The notes below the pieces were generated by a model. The model ran no database searches and was not told the DNA's origin. It worked only from the letters and a program-made list of their open reading frames with translations. From positions 1,270,001 to 1,334,000 of the forward strand of contig WPIO01000026.1 in assembly GCA_009760855.2 (NCBI GenBank): 64,000 bases of DNA. Direction: 5' to 3'. A program made the translations under genes and the position numbers. This DNA comes from Cristatella mucedo. Lineage: Eukaryota > Bryozoa > Phylactolaemata > Cristatellidae. Shown one piece after another: positions 24,076-61,099 of the stretch; the stretch's first letter is position 1, and each line of letters begins with the position of its first letter.

Positions 24076-24270
24076 TGATGTGGCATGGACAGAGGCTGGC
24101 TTTGTCCTCCCACCAACTCACCGGATGAATTGTGGTTGGGAAGGAGTGGGGAGGAGGGAACGCCAATCTGGGAGAGGAGTCGAGTGAGAGTAGGGGCCGA
24201 AGGGAGCGTCGTAATAAACTGTTGGTGTTGGGCATAGATTGGCTCTCTGCTGTGCTAATCAAAACAACAC
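24076..24270 (+). mobile_element. Possible solo LTR
   Basis: It starts TGTGATGTGGCATGGACAGA, holds an internal AATAAA followed by a GT-rich stretch, and ends CAAAACAACA, like a short retrotransposon LTR. I see no clear target-site duplication and no second copy, so this is tentative. Confidence 0.3.
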
Positions 24271-24544
24271 TCTGCAACCCCCTTTTGTTATCGAATTCTG
24301 TATTATGTCAGGCACAGGTCAAGATCGGGGTAAGTGGCTTGTACTATTGCATTACTCTTCTTTTCGTGAAAGCTAGCAGAAGCCATATCAATAATGAGTA
24401 GCCATATCACTAGATCTTGAAGCCGCAATGACCAAAGCGCTTTCGTGCAGGGATATTTTGTGTTCACATCTCGCCATTCGCAGAAAATCTGGGTATCTAG
24501 TTACTAAGTGACTTTTTACCAGACAACAACATCAGACCCTTAGT

Positions 24545-24700
24545 CAAGCCTGCCAATTTCAGCAACGTAACAATGCAAAAACCAGGACCTGCTTAAACAG
24601 GGATACCACATCCACATCGGCTTATGCATCTGTGACATTCCTTCTCTACTCCTGTTACTCACTTTTTGCAGGTCTTCCAATCTGTGCACTCAGGGGCGAC
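24545..24700 (+). mobile_element. Short LINE-A internal fragment
   Basis: It resembles the C-terminal ORF (CAGGGATACCACATCC, TCTGTGACATTCC, GCAGGTCTTCCAATCTGTGC) and is heavily diverged. Confidence 0.5.
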
Positions 24701-24959
24701 ACGGAATCATCGAGGGGCTTCAACCACCGTGTGCTCGGCTGGCGCTGGCAGCGAAACAAGCACGAGGCCGTTTACCCTTCCTTCGGCGTTCCAACTAACC
24801 TCCCCGTCTGCTCGCCTTAGCCTCCCTGGCACAGGCAGGCTGCTTCATGTCAAGGGCGAGCCCGGCCTGCTACGCCGCATCAAGGGTGAGCCAGAGTGCC
24901 TTGGCTGAGCACCGACACACTATAAGACTACTCAAGCTAGGCTTACTTAACTGGCTGTG

Positions 24960-25776
24960 CTATAACAATGCAGCAGTCATGCTTGGCCACTTGTCAGGTT
25001 CCAAAAGAGAATACTGTCCAGAAATGAGAAGGCAGTCTTTTGGTAAACTGTGACAACTACATCTTGAAGCTGGCAAAGGTTCATGCTGCAAGTCAAGATT
25101 CCGTTGTTATTACTTTTTTAGAACAATCAATAGTACCTACTTATTCTTTTCGATATCAGCTCTGAGGTGGACAGAACTGAAAAAGTTCTTAGCCATCACT
25201 GTCAAACTTAAATCTGCAACAAGGTGGAGTGCAAAAATGGAGACTGTGAAAGCTACCAGTGATGGACTGAACAGCATTGTATGTCTTTTGGAGCAACTGT
25301 CCGAGGAATTAAGAGGAATACTTCAAACAAGAAGTGAAGCTAACAGTCTCCTGCATCGTATTTTTAACTTCAATAGTTTGGCTCTTTTGAGATTTTGGTA
25401 CATCATCTTTAGAAATATTGACCGTATTCAGAAAAGACTGCAGGATCCAAAGAGGAACTTTATAGATGCCTCTTGTGACCTCCACTTTCTTGAGATTGAA
25501 TTATCAATACTTCGAGAAGACATGTTCCTGGAATCCCTACTAGATACCAAAAAGAGATTTGACTCGTGGGGAGTTGTAGTTGAACAAAAAATTCGCCGAA
25601 GGACACAGATGCATGGAAAACTCTCTCTAGATGTTGGTCTCACGGAAGAGGAGGATATTTCAAGAATAATGCAGGACATCATCTACTATCTCCGACCAGG
25701 AATTACAACTAACTTTTCAAGGCTCACAGATCTTGCAGCGAAATTTCGTTTCTTTTGGAAGATTAGAAGCCTTTGA
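24960..25776 (+). pseudogene. hAT/ZMYM1-like transposase relic, 5' piece
   Basis: Broken frames give NAAVMLGHLSG, then CDNYILKLAKVHAASQDS, then ISALRWTELKKF and SATRWSAKMETVKA, followed by an open frame at 25237-25776 (TRSEANSLLHRIFNF, FRNIDRIQKRLQDP). This order of blocks is that of DUF4371/hAT proteins of the ZMYM1-like group. It ends at the LINE-A insertion. Confidence 0.8.
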
Positions 25777-26690
25777 ATAATAATAATAATACATATCATA
25801 AAGCGCCCTCAGAGAAATTCAGTGTCCTTCTGGGCGTTTTACATTTGCTTCAAAGAAAATACGATCGAATGGTTTGTGTTAGCATGCTTGATAATTGATA
25901 AACAATAAGAATAACCTAGTTAAAGGGTGACATGCACAGGGTCAGCAAGCAAGTATGCTTAGTGGCAACATGCAAGTGTCAGCACGCATAAGCACACAAA
26001 GAACGAATCATGTGGACCAACTAAATGCTGTGATAAATAGATGCGTTTAGAGTTTCTTTTTAAATTTGGTCAAGTCAGGAGATGTCGTGATGCAAGTCGG
26101 GAGTGAGTTCCAGGATTGGAGATCATACGAACTAAAAGCAAGGTCTCCAAAGAACTTGAGATTTGTACGAAGTATGGGTAAGCGAATAAATTCCAAAAAG
26201 CGAGTGGTACGATGCTTAGCCTGTTGGGGGAGGTCTGATAGGTAGGATGGAGCCAAAGAATGAAGGGACCTAAAAGTGAGTAACAACGCCTTGAAGTCGA
26301 TGCGTTGCTTGACTGCGAGCCAGTGCAGGTCGGCGAGAAGTGGTGTGATATGGCAACTGCGACGCTTACGACAGGCAAGCCTAGCTGCACCAGTAAGTGC
26401 CTGATTGCTCAGGCCCGGTAGATCAGAAAGCAGTGAGTTACAGAAATCATGAAGGGATGTCACAAATGCATGGACCAATTTAGATGTAGTATCCATATCT
26501 AAGCGAGCCCGAATTTAGCAATTTCGTTTAGCTGAAAGTAGGCAGACTTTACTGCGGAGCTGTTGTGGTCGTCTAATGAAAGGTCACTTTGGAGTATGAT
26601 ACCTAGATTTCGTGCAGATTCGACAGGCATAAGGCAACAGGTCAAGATTTTAATACACTTGCCCAGACCAAACTCTTCCATCAATGTCTA
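25777..26690 (-). mobile_element. LINE-A copy inserted in a hAT-like relic
   Basis: Reverse-strand copy from AAT tail and hairpin to the region just after RT. It lies exactly between two plus-strand pieces of the same transposase relic, so it inserted after that element. Confidence 0.85.
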
Positions 26691-27000
26691 GATCTTGAAG
26701 ACTTCTATTGTTCAGACGTTAATGGAACAGAGTATTACACAAAAATGTGTGACTAATACAGTGCTTACTGACATGTGTCACGACTTGGCACAAAAGACAT
26801 CACTGGAATTATTGTCTTTCATTGTCAGTTATGGAGAATATGTTTCGTAATTTGAGAGTTGCCTTGCAAGTACTTCTCGTCGTATCTGTATCAGTTGCCA
26901 GTTTTGAACGTTCATCTAGCAAGCTGAAGATAATCCCGTTTCATCTGAGAGCATCCATGGAGTGAGGTCGAATCTTTCGCTAGGTGTTGTTAAGCATAGA
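26690..27000 (+). pseudogene. hAT dimerisation domain, 3' piece of the same relic
   Basis: Translation reads LELLSFIVSYGEYVFRNLRV, ALQVLLVVSVSVASFERS and SSKLKI, the C-terminal hAT family dimerisation motif (usually S.ERSFSKLK). It continues the 24960 piece beyond the LINE-A copy. Confidence 0.8.
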
Positions 27001-27424
27001 GAAAAACACTGGAAAATATTGACTTTCAACCTGTAATGTACCAGTTTTCCACGTTCAAGGCCAGGAAAAATCACATAAGTTAAAGCTGAGATAGCTACCT
27101 TGTGCCTTTACTAAATTTGATCAAACTTGATCGCCTCAATATGCCTGCTAGCCTGTGCGTTTTACATTTCTTCTGCGGTCGAGCTATTTTACAGCAATTT
27201 TTGACATGGGGAGGGTACGCCATTAGAAGCATTGTCCACGGGCTCCGAAAAATCTCACTACTCCTCTGTAGACCATCGGTCTGAATTTGGATCGAGTGCC
27301 AGCAGCCCTAAGGCCACCACTGCCACGCCGCAATGCTGCGGTCATTAATGCAAGCTCGCGAGCCTTATTTATAATGCGGCAGAAGAACCGAAGTGGCTAT
27401 CACTACTGCATTCAAAATCAGCTC
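27001..27424. other. Possible 3' flank of the hAT relic
   Basis: It may contain the end of the transposon (GGGGAGGG, GGGCTCC motifs), but I could not match terminal repeats. Confidence 0.3.
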
Positions 27425-28275
27425 AAAACCTAGGTGTCTTGCTCCAAAGTGACCTTTCGTTAGACGACCACATCAGCTCCACAATCAAGTCTGCCTACTT
27501 TCAGCTACATAACATTGCTAAAATTCGGGCTTGTTTAGATAAGGATACCACGTCCAAGTTGGTCAATACATTCGGGACATCCCGTCTCGACTTCTGCAAC
27601 TCACTGCTTACTGGCCTACCAGCATGTGCGATCGGGCGATTGCAGCTGGTGCAAAACTCTGCAGCCAGGCTTATCTGTCGTGAGCGTCGCAGCTGCCACA
27701 TTACACCACTTCTCGCCGACATGTGCTGGCTACCAGTCAAGCAACGGATTGACTTCAAGGTTTTGTCGCTCACTTGTAGGTCACTTCATTCTTTGACTCC
27801 AGCCTACCTCTCAGATATACTCCCCCATCAGGCAAAGCATCGTACCCACCCGCTTTTCGGAATTCATCAGTTTACAAATACCTTGTACAAACCTCAAATC
27901 CTTTGGAGACCGTGCATTTAGTTCGTATGCTCCTAAAGCCTGGAACTCCCTCCCGACCTTTGTCAGAACATCCCCTGACCTGACCACATTTAAAAAGAAC
28001 TTAAAACACCTATTTAGGACAGCATTTAGTGGGTCCCTGTGATTTGTCCTTCACGTGCTTATGCGTGCTGACACTGTGCATGCTGCCACTAACCACATTT
28101 GCATGCTGACCCTGTACATGTCACCCCTAACGATGTTACTCATTTTGTTTGTTTATCAAGCATGATATTACTCACCATTCAATTGCATTTTCCTTTGCAG
28201 CAAATGTAAAGCGCCTAGAGAGAGATTGAGTTCTCTGAGGGCGCTTTATCAAGTGCATTATTATTATTATTACCC
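27425..28275 (+). mobile_element. LINE-A 3' fragment
   Basis: It spans the C-terminal ORF (open 27439-27921), 3' UTR, hairpin and ATT tail. One extra base near 27845 breaks the frame compared with the copy at 12107. Confidence 0.88.
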
Positions 28276-28299
28276 CGTCAGTGGCATTGCGGGTGCGCC

Positions 28300-28740
28300 C
28301 AGCAGGCCCTCTCGCGTCCTTTGCTTTTAAGGGGGCGGGGCGGATGGGCTTCAGCTCCCCTTCGACGCGCCAGCCAGAGGCGGTGCACCGCCGCAGACAA
28401 GCACCGATAGCTACCCTTTCGTCTTCCCAGAGGTGAGCCAGCCCCTCCGGGAAGGTGACTGGTGGTCTTCATTTACGAGGCGACTCCTGATCGGAAGATC
28501 AGGCTCCAGAGGTTTTTCGGGCAGCACACCTGAGCGCCCAACTTTCAGTGAAACTATACCGATCGGGACAGCTTCCATTTTCTGTGATCCGGATAAGACG
28601 GCTGCTCGAACGGCGCGACCTCGACGCTCGCGGCGCGTTGACAATTTTTCGGAGGAGGCGTCATTTTTCCAAGGAGGGCTGTTACGGTCATTAAAGTTTG
28701 TGAGGGAGCCAATTATTTCTTAGACGAATTCAGAGAGTCT
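28300..28740 (+). promoter_or_regulatory. CpG-rich stretch with GC box
   Basis: CpG-rich DNA with a GC box GGGGGCGGGGC at about 28331-28341 and a donor-like AGAG|GTGAGC at 28433. It could hold an upstream promoter or non-coding first exon for Myt1, 3 kb away, but nothing joins them in the sequence. A 96-codon ORF here has no recognisable similarity. Confidence 0.2.
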
Positions 28741-28863
28741 GGCCCCGAGCGGTGCATTTTCAACGCTCGAATCGATGCTCGCCAAGCGTGGCGCCAGTTT
28801 TTATTCGAAGTAGCAGTCTGAAAAAGCTTGCATGAGGCGAGGCCGCTTGGCGTGCCGCCTCAA

Positions 28864-29017
<154 letters not shown>

Positions 29018-29027
29018 TAGAGGAAGT

Positions 29028-29162
29028 CTCCCAATTGCGCTTGGGTTCGTGGGTAAAAACGCTCGCTTTTAATGACCAATGTCGTTGGCTCTAGCTCTGC
29101 GGAATATGCAAAGCACCTGGATAGATATCAAATCTCTCTTAGTTCTCAGACAAATGAATGAT
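29028..29162 (+). mobile_element. SINE-2 copy 4
   Basis: Diverged head (CGTGGGTAAAAACGCTCGC), then tail GCAAAGCACCTGGATAGATA and ACAAATGAATGA. It lies directly after the CT microsatellite. Confidence 0.6.
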
Positions 29163-29254
29163 ATGTTTTTTAATTTCATTCGCCAGGTTCGTATCTCAAC
29201 TGGCGGCAGCCCTTGGCTCGGCGGGGCTCCGAGCTACAGAATGAGCTTGTTTTG

Positions 29255-29412
29255 TTTTATATATTATCCATTTGCAATGAGGCCTAAATCTCTACTTCAG
29301 GTACTTCACATGTGCCACGGGTGCGCGCCCGCGACCTCGGCCGTCGAATGCACCAACCGTGACCTCTGTCGTCAAAGGTGAGCACCTTAACCACTACGCC
29401 AAATCAGCTTGG
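29255..29412 (-). mobile_element. SINE-2 copy 5
   Basis: Reverse strand: tail TAAATCTCTACTTCAGGTAC, B-box region GCGCGCCCGCGACC, head GTGAGCACCTTAACCACTAC. Confidence 0.75.
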
Positions 29413-30477
29413 CATCTGGAAGTGATGGAATCCGCCTACTGCACGCCCGCACGGCCATCTAAGAATCGGAAAACTGTTCCAATGAGTAGGATCAGATTTT
29501 TAGATTTTCAGCATGCGCGTGTCTGTTACTAATTTCTAGAGCAATACGTCTTTAACAAGCTTATATGGGTGAGAGCGTGAGCGCTCATTATCCCAGATAA
29601 TAGGCATTTTTAATTCTCGCGGTACGTCACCCTCCCGTCCCACTCAGAAACCCTATTAGGTGCGGCTTTTAACGTAGAGCAGTGACATTTATGCATTCTC
29701 TAAGTGCTTTCAGGCAGGTTGCGTTTGCATGCAGCAACTTGGTTTCAGGCTATTTACGAGTTCAAAGGTGACTGTGCTACGGAACTCTGTTTTTCCAACT
29801 GTTGTGAATCGCTGCAATATAGCGACTTGTCTGGAAGCGAATTGCACGATTAAGTTTTTGCCAAGTCGACACGGTCTGTTGCAAGCCGAAATGTGTACAA
29901 AAAGCAAAGAAGCAACAGCCATCTACTGATAAAATAAAATTCCGACGCGGCTGCCTTGCCGATTTAATTCTCTAGAGAAAAAACACCAGCCTAGCTCAGA
30001 GACCTTACATAACCGTATCCGCTCGGCATGTGACCAGAAAATTATTGTCTAGTAAATCCTAGCACCCCAATTTTTTCCCGTGCCCAAGGGTCCGCTTAGC
30101 CGACGATCACTCTGCAAGCTGGTAAATTTAGCGGGGAAGCTTGGAAAGCCCAAGCTCAGCGACTACCCGGCGCAGTCTATAGAAAGTTACATCATTATGG
30201 ACTGGACACAATGAAGAACGGCTACTAACTAGCTTCGTATCAACAGGAAGAGCGAGCTAGCAATAGAATCAAAACGTGACACACGCTTTAATGAAACCGC
30301 CATAAACAGTGTCATCACCGCAGCATTTTCTGGGGAGAAAGAATGCGACTTACTTTCATAAATATCTCATGCAATTCACTTCCTTTCATTAGAAAACGAC
30401 TACAAAATCTCAGACACGATCTAGCGTGAAGAAGCAGGCTATCAGAAGGAAACCCTTTAGTTTCGTGCACCAATCGG
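29413..30477. other. Intergenic, nothing recognised
   Basis: No supported gene or repeat family. Confidence 0.45.
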
Positions 30478-30748
30478 CTTAAAACACACTTATTTAGAAC
30501 TTCATGTAGTGGATCCCTGCGATTCTTCCTTCATGTGCTTATGCATGCTGACACTGTGCATGTCTCCACTAACCACACTTGCATGCTGACCCTGTGCATG
30601 TCACCCCTAACCATGTTATTCATGTTGTTTATCAAGCAAGACATTACTCACCATTCAATCACGTTTCCCTTTGCAGCAAATGTAAAGCGCCTAGAAAGAG
30701 ATTCAATTCTCTGAGGGCGCTCTATCAAGTGCATTAATAGTATTATTC
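30478..30748 (+). mobile_element. LINE-A 3' UTR fragment
   Basis: It holds the last codons (CACACTTATTTAGAAC), the 3' UTR, the hairpin (AAAGCGCC and GGGCGCTCT) and the tail. Confidence 0.8.
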
Positions 30749-30837
30749 ATCCTCGTGGCGAAGCAAATGGTAATCTGATCGGCCAGTCTTACTCTCGAAG
30801 CGCAGTGGCTGTCTCTGAATATTTATAATTTTAATTT

Positions 30838-30958
30838 TTACGGCGCCTTTTGAGAACTTAGTATCTATCTAGGTGCTTGAGATCTGCAGTTTAGCTTGAG
30901 CCCGTGCCTTCGGTCACTAAAGGCGAGCACCTAACCCTTGGGCCAAATCAGGGCATCA
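30838..30958 (-). mobile_element. SINE-2 copy 6
   Basis: Reverse strand: tail GGCGCCTTTTGAGAACTTAG, B-box remnant TTGAGCCCGTGCC, head GAGCACCTAACCCTTGGGCC. Confidence 0.75.
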
Positions 30959-31261
30959 CATGCAAGGGTCTTCGGTGCAAGTCTATCGGCGGTATCAACC
31001 GCGTGGCTACAGGCGGTCATGGGAAGCCTGGTCACCATATTACTTACACATTGGATAGCCACACAAGGATGACCCGTGGATATGTTTACGGGAAAATACC
31101 TCGCTCTCTTTACGAACCTGAGGACGAATAGAAATCCGCTGAGAAACCCGAGCAGTGGGTTTGTCAGAGCTCTTTTTATATTCACGAAGTTCGTCTTAGG
31201 AAGCCTGATATAAGTTATGTAAGTTTATTCGATGCATACGCAAGTGCGCTCACCCATCGTC

Positions 31262-31345
31262 ATACTAATGATAATAATAATAATGATAATGCACTTGATA
31301 AAGCGCCCTCAGAGAACTCAATCTCTCTCTAGGCGCTTTACCCAG
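31262..31345 (-). mobile_element. LINE-A extreme 3' end
   Basis: AAT tail plus an intact hairpin (AAAGCGCCCTC, then TAGGCGCTTTA) on the reverse strand. It is a very short insertion about 400 bp before the Myt1 start codon. Confidence 0.75.
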
Positions 31346-31489
31346 CGTCGAATCTCCGATTGGGGTTCGCAATGCTATTTCTACCGAACAATTAATCTCG
31401 AGGAAAACTATCGAATGTTTAAATTACTTTCAAAGTAAAACCATAAAACAATTTTTTAAGTGGCTCTCTCAAACGCCAACAATCAATGC

Positions 31490-31620
31490 TGCCGCGAGAG
31501 GTGAGCTAGACGGAGCCGCGAACAAGTGGGCCGGAAGTGGTCTGCGGGCCTGGCGATCGCTCTCTAAGACAGGAGGTGGATTTTGCACACAAAATGGCGC
31601 GTTAGAGCGTGCAATAACAT
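31490..31620 (+). promoter_or_regulatory. Candidate TATA-less promoter of Myt1
   Basis: It has an ETS-type CCGGAAGT at 31531-31538 and a YY1-like AAAATGGCGC at 31591-31600, within GC-rich DNA 120-250 bp before the start codon. These two motifs often occur together in housekeeping promoters. The role is inferred from motif and position only. Confidence 0.4.
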
Positions 31621-31742
31621 TGTAAATAGCATTTTCGCCGCACGATTATTATCAACCTTTCATCACTAGATGTATCGAGTACATATTATCTACTGCCTTG
31701 TTTTCTGATGTGTTGCAGTGTGTAGATGGTTCGTTTCCTTCA

Positions 31743-56378
<24,636 letters not shown>

Positions 56379-57075
56379 TGGGTGAACCTGCAAAGGCTCG
56401 TGACCTTTGCTGACGTACCTTAGGTGATCGCGTGGCAGCATTGCCGCCATTTTAGTTCGTGGACGGCAGCGTTTTATCACTTGACTTTCGTAAGCTTCAC
56501 CGCACTCGTTATGCCAGTCGACCCATGGCACGCCCGGTGGCACTCCTGGAAGCTGAAAAATTGACGGCCAGAAGTACATTGATTGCGGTGTCTTGGCCGT
56601 GTCGCAGGTCTGCAGCTGAGCCAGCTGGTCGGCCGGGATGGCATTTGCTGCCTGCCTGCGTGTTGTTGCTCGTCGTGCAGTTATGTCTACTCAAGATATG
56701 CGTTGGCTTTGTTCTGCTCCCACGTGGACACCAGGAACAATAGGCAGTGCGTCTTCCGTGTTCTGCTGGCCCTCCCCTAGTCGCTCATTTCAAGTTCCGG
56801 CGTCTCGTTACCCGAGTTACCCCTGCCGGCTTGGACTCGTCGTGCCGTGCTCGTCTGCTGGCAGCGAATGCAGTCGGCTTGGCCCATTATTAGCGCCCCA
56901 CTCCCTCCGACCCATGCTGCTACATGAGGCTCTAGCCGTTTCGCGGATGATGCCGGAGCTGGTGGCTTCTCTGGCCTCAGACCTTGGGTGGTTATATTTT
57001 GTTAAGACTACGATTGATGATACTCGGCTTGTGCTGCTTCAGAAGCAATAAATAGTGGTTCTGGGCATTCTATTC
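56379..57075 (+). other. PKMYT1: Probable Myt1 3' UTR with poly(A) signal
   Basis: This stretch after the stop codon has no repeats that I recognise. AATAAA lies at 57047-57052, followed by a GT-rich stretch, consistent with a cleavage site near 57070. Short ORFs here have no recognisable similarity. Confidence 0.6.
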
Positions 57076-59744
57076 TTTCCGCATAATCGCAGTTATCTTT
57101 GGTGTGTACCTGAGCTGTGATTGGCGATACTAGCTTCCCTGCCGTGTGCCTCTGTGGTAGTTGGTATTCGCGTATTTTCTCTTAACTAATGCTGACCTGC
57201 TTACCGTGCTAGCTTGCTGCTTCTAGACATGTATTTACCTGTACACTGCAGTGTCACGGACTGCTATGCCTGCTGCCCGGCTTCTCGTTTTAGCTAGCTT
57301 GACCAGTTTTCACATTAATTTTATGGCTTTCAATATACTCATCCACGCCAGAATCTCGATTGTGGATACTTAATGGGCAGTCCTGCAAGAAAAATTTGCA
57401 AGCACGATTTGCCCATCGATAGTGTTGAAAACGTGTACCGAATGTCTCCATATGCTGGTTGAATATACTACGAGCTGCTGTTTTGTGGCAATCATAGAAC
57501 TGTGACTGAAGAATGAGTAAGCAGGTTCTTGGCCTACCCCAACACTTAGACAGCTCGAATTCCGTGGCTAGACTTCCAAGTAAAGTCGTCTCTCGTCACT
57601 TGGACTTTCCCGGCTACACTCTTTCGATGTTTTTCAGCAACATTCATTAAAAAGTTCATTTGAGTTAGTAAAAATGATGCAATCCGAGTTCGGTTGTCTG
57701 AGTCAATTATGCACCCCTTATTACATTTAAAATTACTGTACGTATGGACTGTAGGGCAAGGTATTCGAGCACCCTCGAAAATCCTTCAACGCTAGGTGCA
57801 GTCGCTGGACCGCTCCTTGTGTGTGGGCTAGAACTTTTTTCCAAAAAATCGGGTGTGGTGAAACCAAGCCAATCAGAGCGTGCTGTCCAGTGATTTTGGC
57901 TAGCCTCTCCTCTGCCTATCCTGGCCACTGATTGGCTCTGCCTCACGAAAGTTCATTTCTCGTACGATTACGTTGTATGGGCCTCTGTAATAACGATATT
58001 TGTAACATAATGTCATAATTTTCTAATACGTTGGGTAATACAAGTGCAACGATGACTAAAGAGGTGTTATTTCATGTCCAGATGGCTCTAATAATGTAGA
58101 GGGTCGTGAACAGGTTTTCTATGCATTACATAAATATTTGATTTATAATAAAGAATCCTACTTCGCGGAAATTTACTTATCGCTTTTGGGTTGGAACTGA
58201 TTAACCGCGATGAACGAGAGACGACTAATCAGAGTTCCTGACGTTCTGATCTATCATCTTAAGCACGTTAAGCAGTTTGGGTTTTGCTGCATTACATAGC
58301 AAGTGTAGGATCGTGTGGCGGTATGCAGTGAATACTAGCAGGGCTTTTAGCGTGCCCCCTCTACAAAAGGCCTGCGGCTCCTTCCACGGAGGGCTTGCTT
58401 GCATGGACTAACTTGACTTACAGAGGAGCCCCCGGGGACATGATGACATGGTTGAGAATCTGATTCTAGAAGAGGGCCGCCAGAAGTGCTGGTGACTTAA
58501 GGCGTTGCAGGCAGCTTGCGTGAGGCTACGAGCTTCAGGGTTTACATCCAGATAGGTCCTAGTCTCTCGTTGCCCTTGGAACAAATACCTAGTAAGATTG
58601 ACCGTTCAATCGTGGGAATAATAATAAATGTATCGCCCTAGGAGAGTCGTAGCTTTATTCAGGTCGACGAGCACGCAAGAGCACAAGACAATTGGGCCCG
58701 CTGGTTAGTTTGGACCCCTGATGAGTTGCAAGCACTGATTCAAGTATAAATGCGAAGCACCGGAAAAGGTCGAGCTCACTGGGGCGAAGGGAAACCTTAG
58801 CGGTATTTATGCGTCTTTAGCAGAGATTTAAATAATTTATATTCAATGCATGTGGTGACAGAAATGTGCCACGAAAAGCCTGCATCTACAGTCAGTATCC
58901 GTCTCGTCTCGTACGACTTTTATTCCTAGAACCAATCATTGACGAACAGCATAGAGCCATCTACGGCTCTCCTAGAGCTTAATATTACCAACAAACGTAC
59001 CAACTGTTATGCCGCCAAGGATAGTTTCGTCTTTGGGATTCGTTAGTGTGCATTCTGTAATGATTCAAGCTTCGACGCTTCGCCCGTTCAGCTGCTGGCA
59101 GTAACATGATTAGAAGGATTGTAGAAAAGTTTGGAAGAAAGCACGACGGTTTGCTAACCTCCTCGGGCATTAAAATTGCAACCACGGCGGAGGAGTTTAC
59201 TGGATATCCGTCGAACCAAGCCGTACGCTCCCTGGCGGAGCTGTGGCCGCTGCGACCTTACCTATTGAGCCTTTTACCCCCCCCCCCCTCCTTTTGGGGC
59301 GGCGGCGACCGTTCGGCAAACCTATCGCGCTTCGATATCGAACTTGCTCGAAGGGCGGCTGCTGAGGCATAACCGATGCAAACACGGCTTCCGACGGGGC
59401 AACACTGGCAACAGATAATTTGGTAGGAATACTAGTAGCGAGTTACCCGGCGGCGGTCACCTGAGCTACCTCTCCGCGTCATGTAGACGTCACGTATGCC
59501 CGATGCACATTGTGTCTGTCGTCCCGTCCCACGGCCTTAGCTGGTCTCCCGCAAGCTCTACCGAACGCCCTAACCTAATTAGCAAGTACGGTGGGCCAGG
59601 GGGTACGGCTTAGTCGAAGCTGCCTTCACTGGCATCGATGCGTTCCGATCGAGGCCCCTCATCGGATCCCGGCCTGGCGCTAAGCCTACCAGGATAATAA
59701 TAATACTAATAAAACTAGTCTACTTGACTTGACTTGTGAACTTG
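57076..59744. other. Intergenic, largely unrecognised
   Basis: Downstream of the Myt1 poly(A) signal. A GC-rich stretch at 59400-59700 ends in ATAATAATAATA and may be a retroelement end, but no coding or tRNA-like part is clear. The frame 59106-59372 has no recognisable domain. Confidence 0.4.
58617..58680 (-). mobile_element. LINE-A or SINE-2 tail fragment
   Basis: AATAATAAATGTATCGCCCT, then AGGAGAG and TTCAGGTCGACGAGCAC: a diverged shared tail. Confidence 0.45.
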
Positions 59745-60640
59745 ACTTCGGTACAGTACCCTCCGAGAATTGAATCTTCATCAAGGCACTTTACAGATGC
59801 TGTATAGAAAGCACTACGGAATGGTTGGTGGTAACATCCGGAAGCAGCAGGCGTAGTGTAAGCCGGAGCATGCACACGAAGGATAAACCACAAAGGCAGT
59901 TAAGAGAATTCGGGTGTATTATACCTTATTATACCTTATTAGAAATGCTGACTTTGTCTAGGTAGAGTCTCGCGGCTTTTTTGCTTGGTCTTACTGCCGA
60001 TTTTGATACTATCGATCACCAAGCCATTCTCGAGCGCTTCTCATCTCGCCTGGGCATCACTTGTACAGCACTACGATGGTTCAGGTCTGTCACAGACTCC
60101 AGAGTATTGATGCGAATGGACAAAGGTCATCTGAGGAATCACTAAAAGTACGGTATATCTCAGGGCTCTGTGCTTGGTCTGGTTCTTTTCACGGTTTATA
60201 CTCTTCCTCTTGCCGATGTGAGGGCCAAGCACAATGTAGGCCTTCATTTCTATGCAGATGACACTCAGTTGTACCATTGCTTTTACCCCTGCCAGCCCTC
60301 CAGCGCTTCGGTTTTTCTCGACTACCTTGCTGCATGTGTTGACCACATAAGCATAGGGATGGCAGCAAATTATCTTAAATTGAATGGCAATAAAACCAAC
60401 TTACTAGTCATGGGCAAACCAAGTGTGGTTCGGGAATTGGAAAACCAAACACCCAAAATCGGCTCTTCCAGCATCTCTTGTTGAATCTGCACAAAATCTA
60501 GGCGTTCAGTTCCAAAGTGACCTTTTATTAAACGACCGTATCAGCTCCACAGTCAAGTCTGCATACTTCAGCCACAAAACATTGCGGACTCGGGCGGTTA
60601 GCACACTGGGTAGTCCAAGTTGCACTTAGCTTATTTATTG
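59745..60640. mobile_element. LINE-A copy with inverted 5' part
   Basis: 3' hairpin and 3' UTR are on the minus strand (59745-59910). RT to C-terminal sequence lies on the plus strand (about 59965-60635: [26 protein letters not shown]). This is the arrangement left by twin priming, with the middle of the element lost. Confidence 0.7.
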
Positions 60641-60846
60641 CTGGAGGCTGCGACGCCTTCGAAGTCCCTGGGTCGTCACACGGCGGTGGCCCTGTGACGT
60701 GGAGCCGCCGACATGCATTATAGCGGAGTGCTTGCGTTCTTCCCTCACTTCCGAGCCGTGGGCTTAATCTGCCCCTGTGTACACCCGAGCATCCCGCCCA
60801 CATCCCAGCTCACTCTCCCACATGCACTCACTCGCATCTACTCTCG

Positions 60847-61095
<249 letters not shown>

Positions 61096-61099
61096 TCTG

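Noticed and set aside
56459-57051. Overlapping ORFs after the Myt1 stop codon
   Set aside because: They lie in the probable 3' UTR, overlap each other in several frames and have no recognisable similarity.
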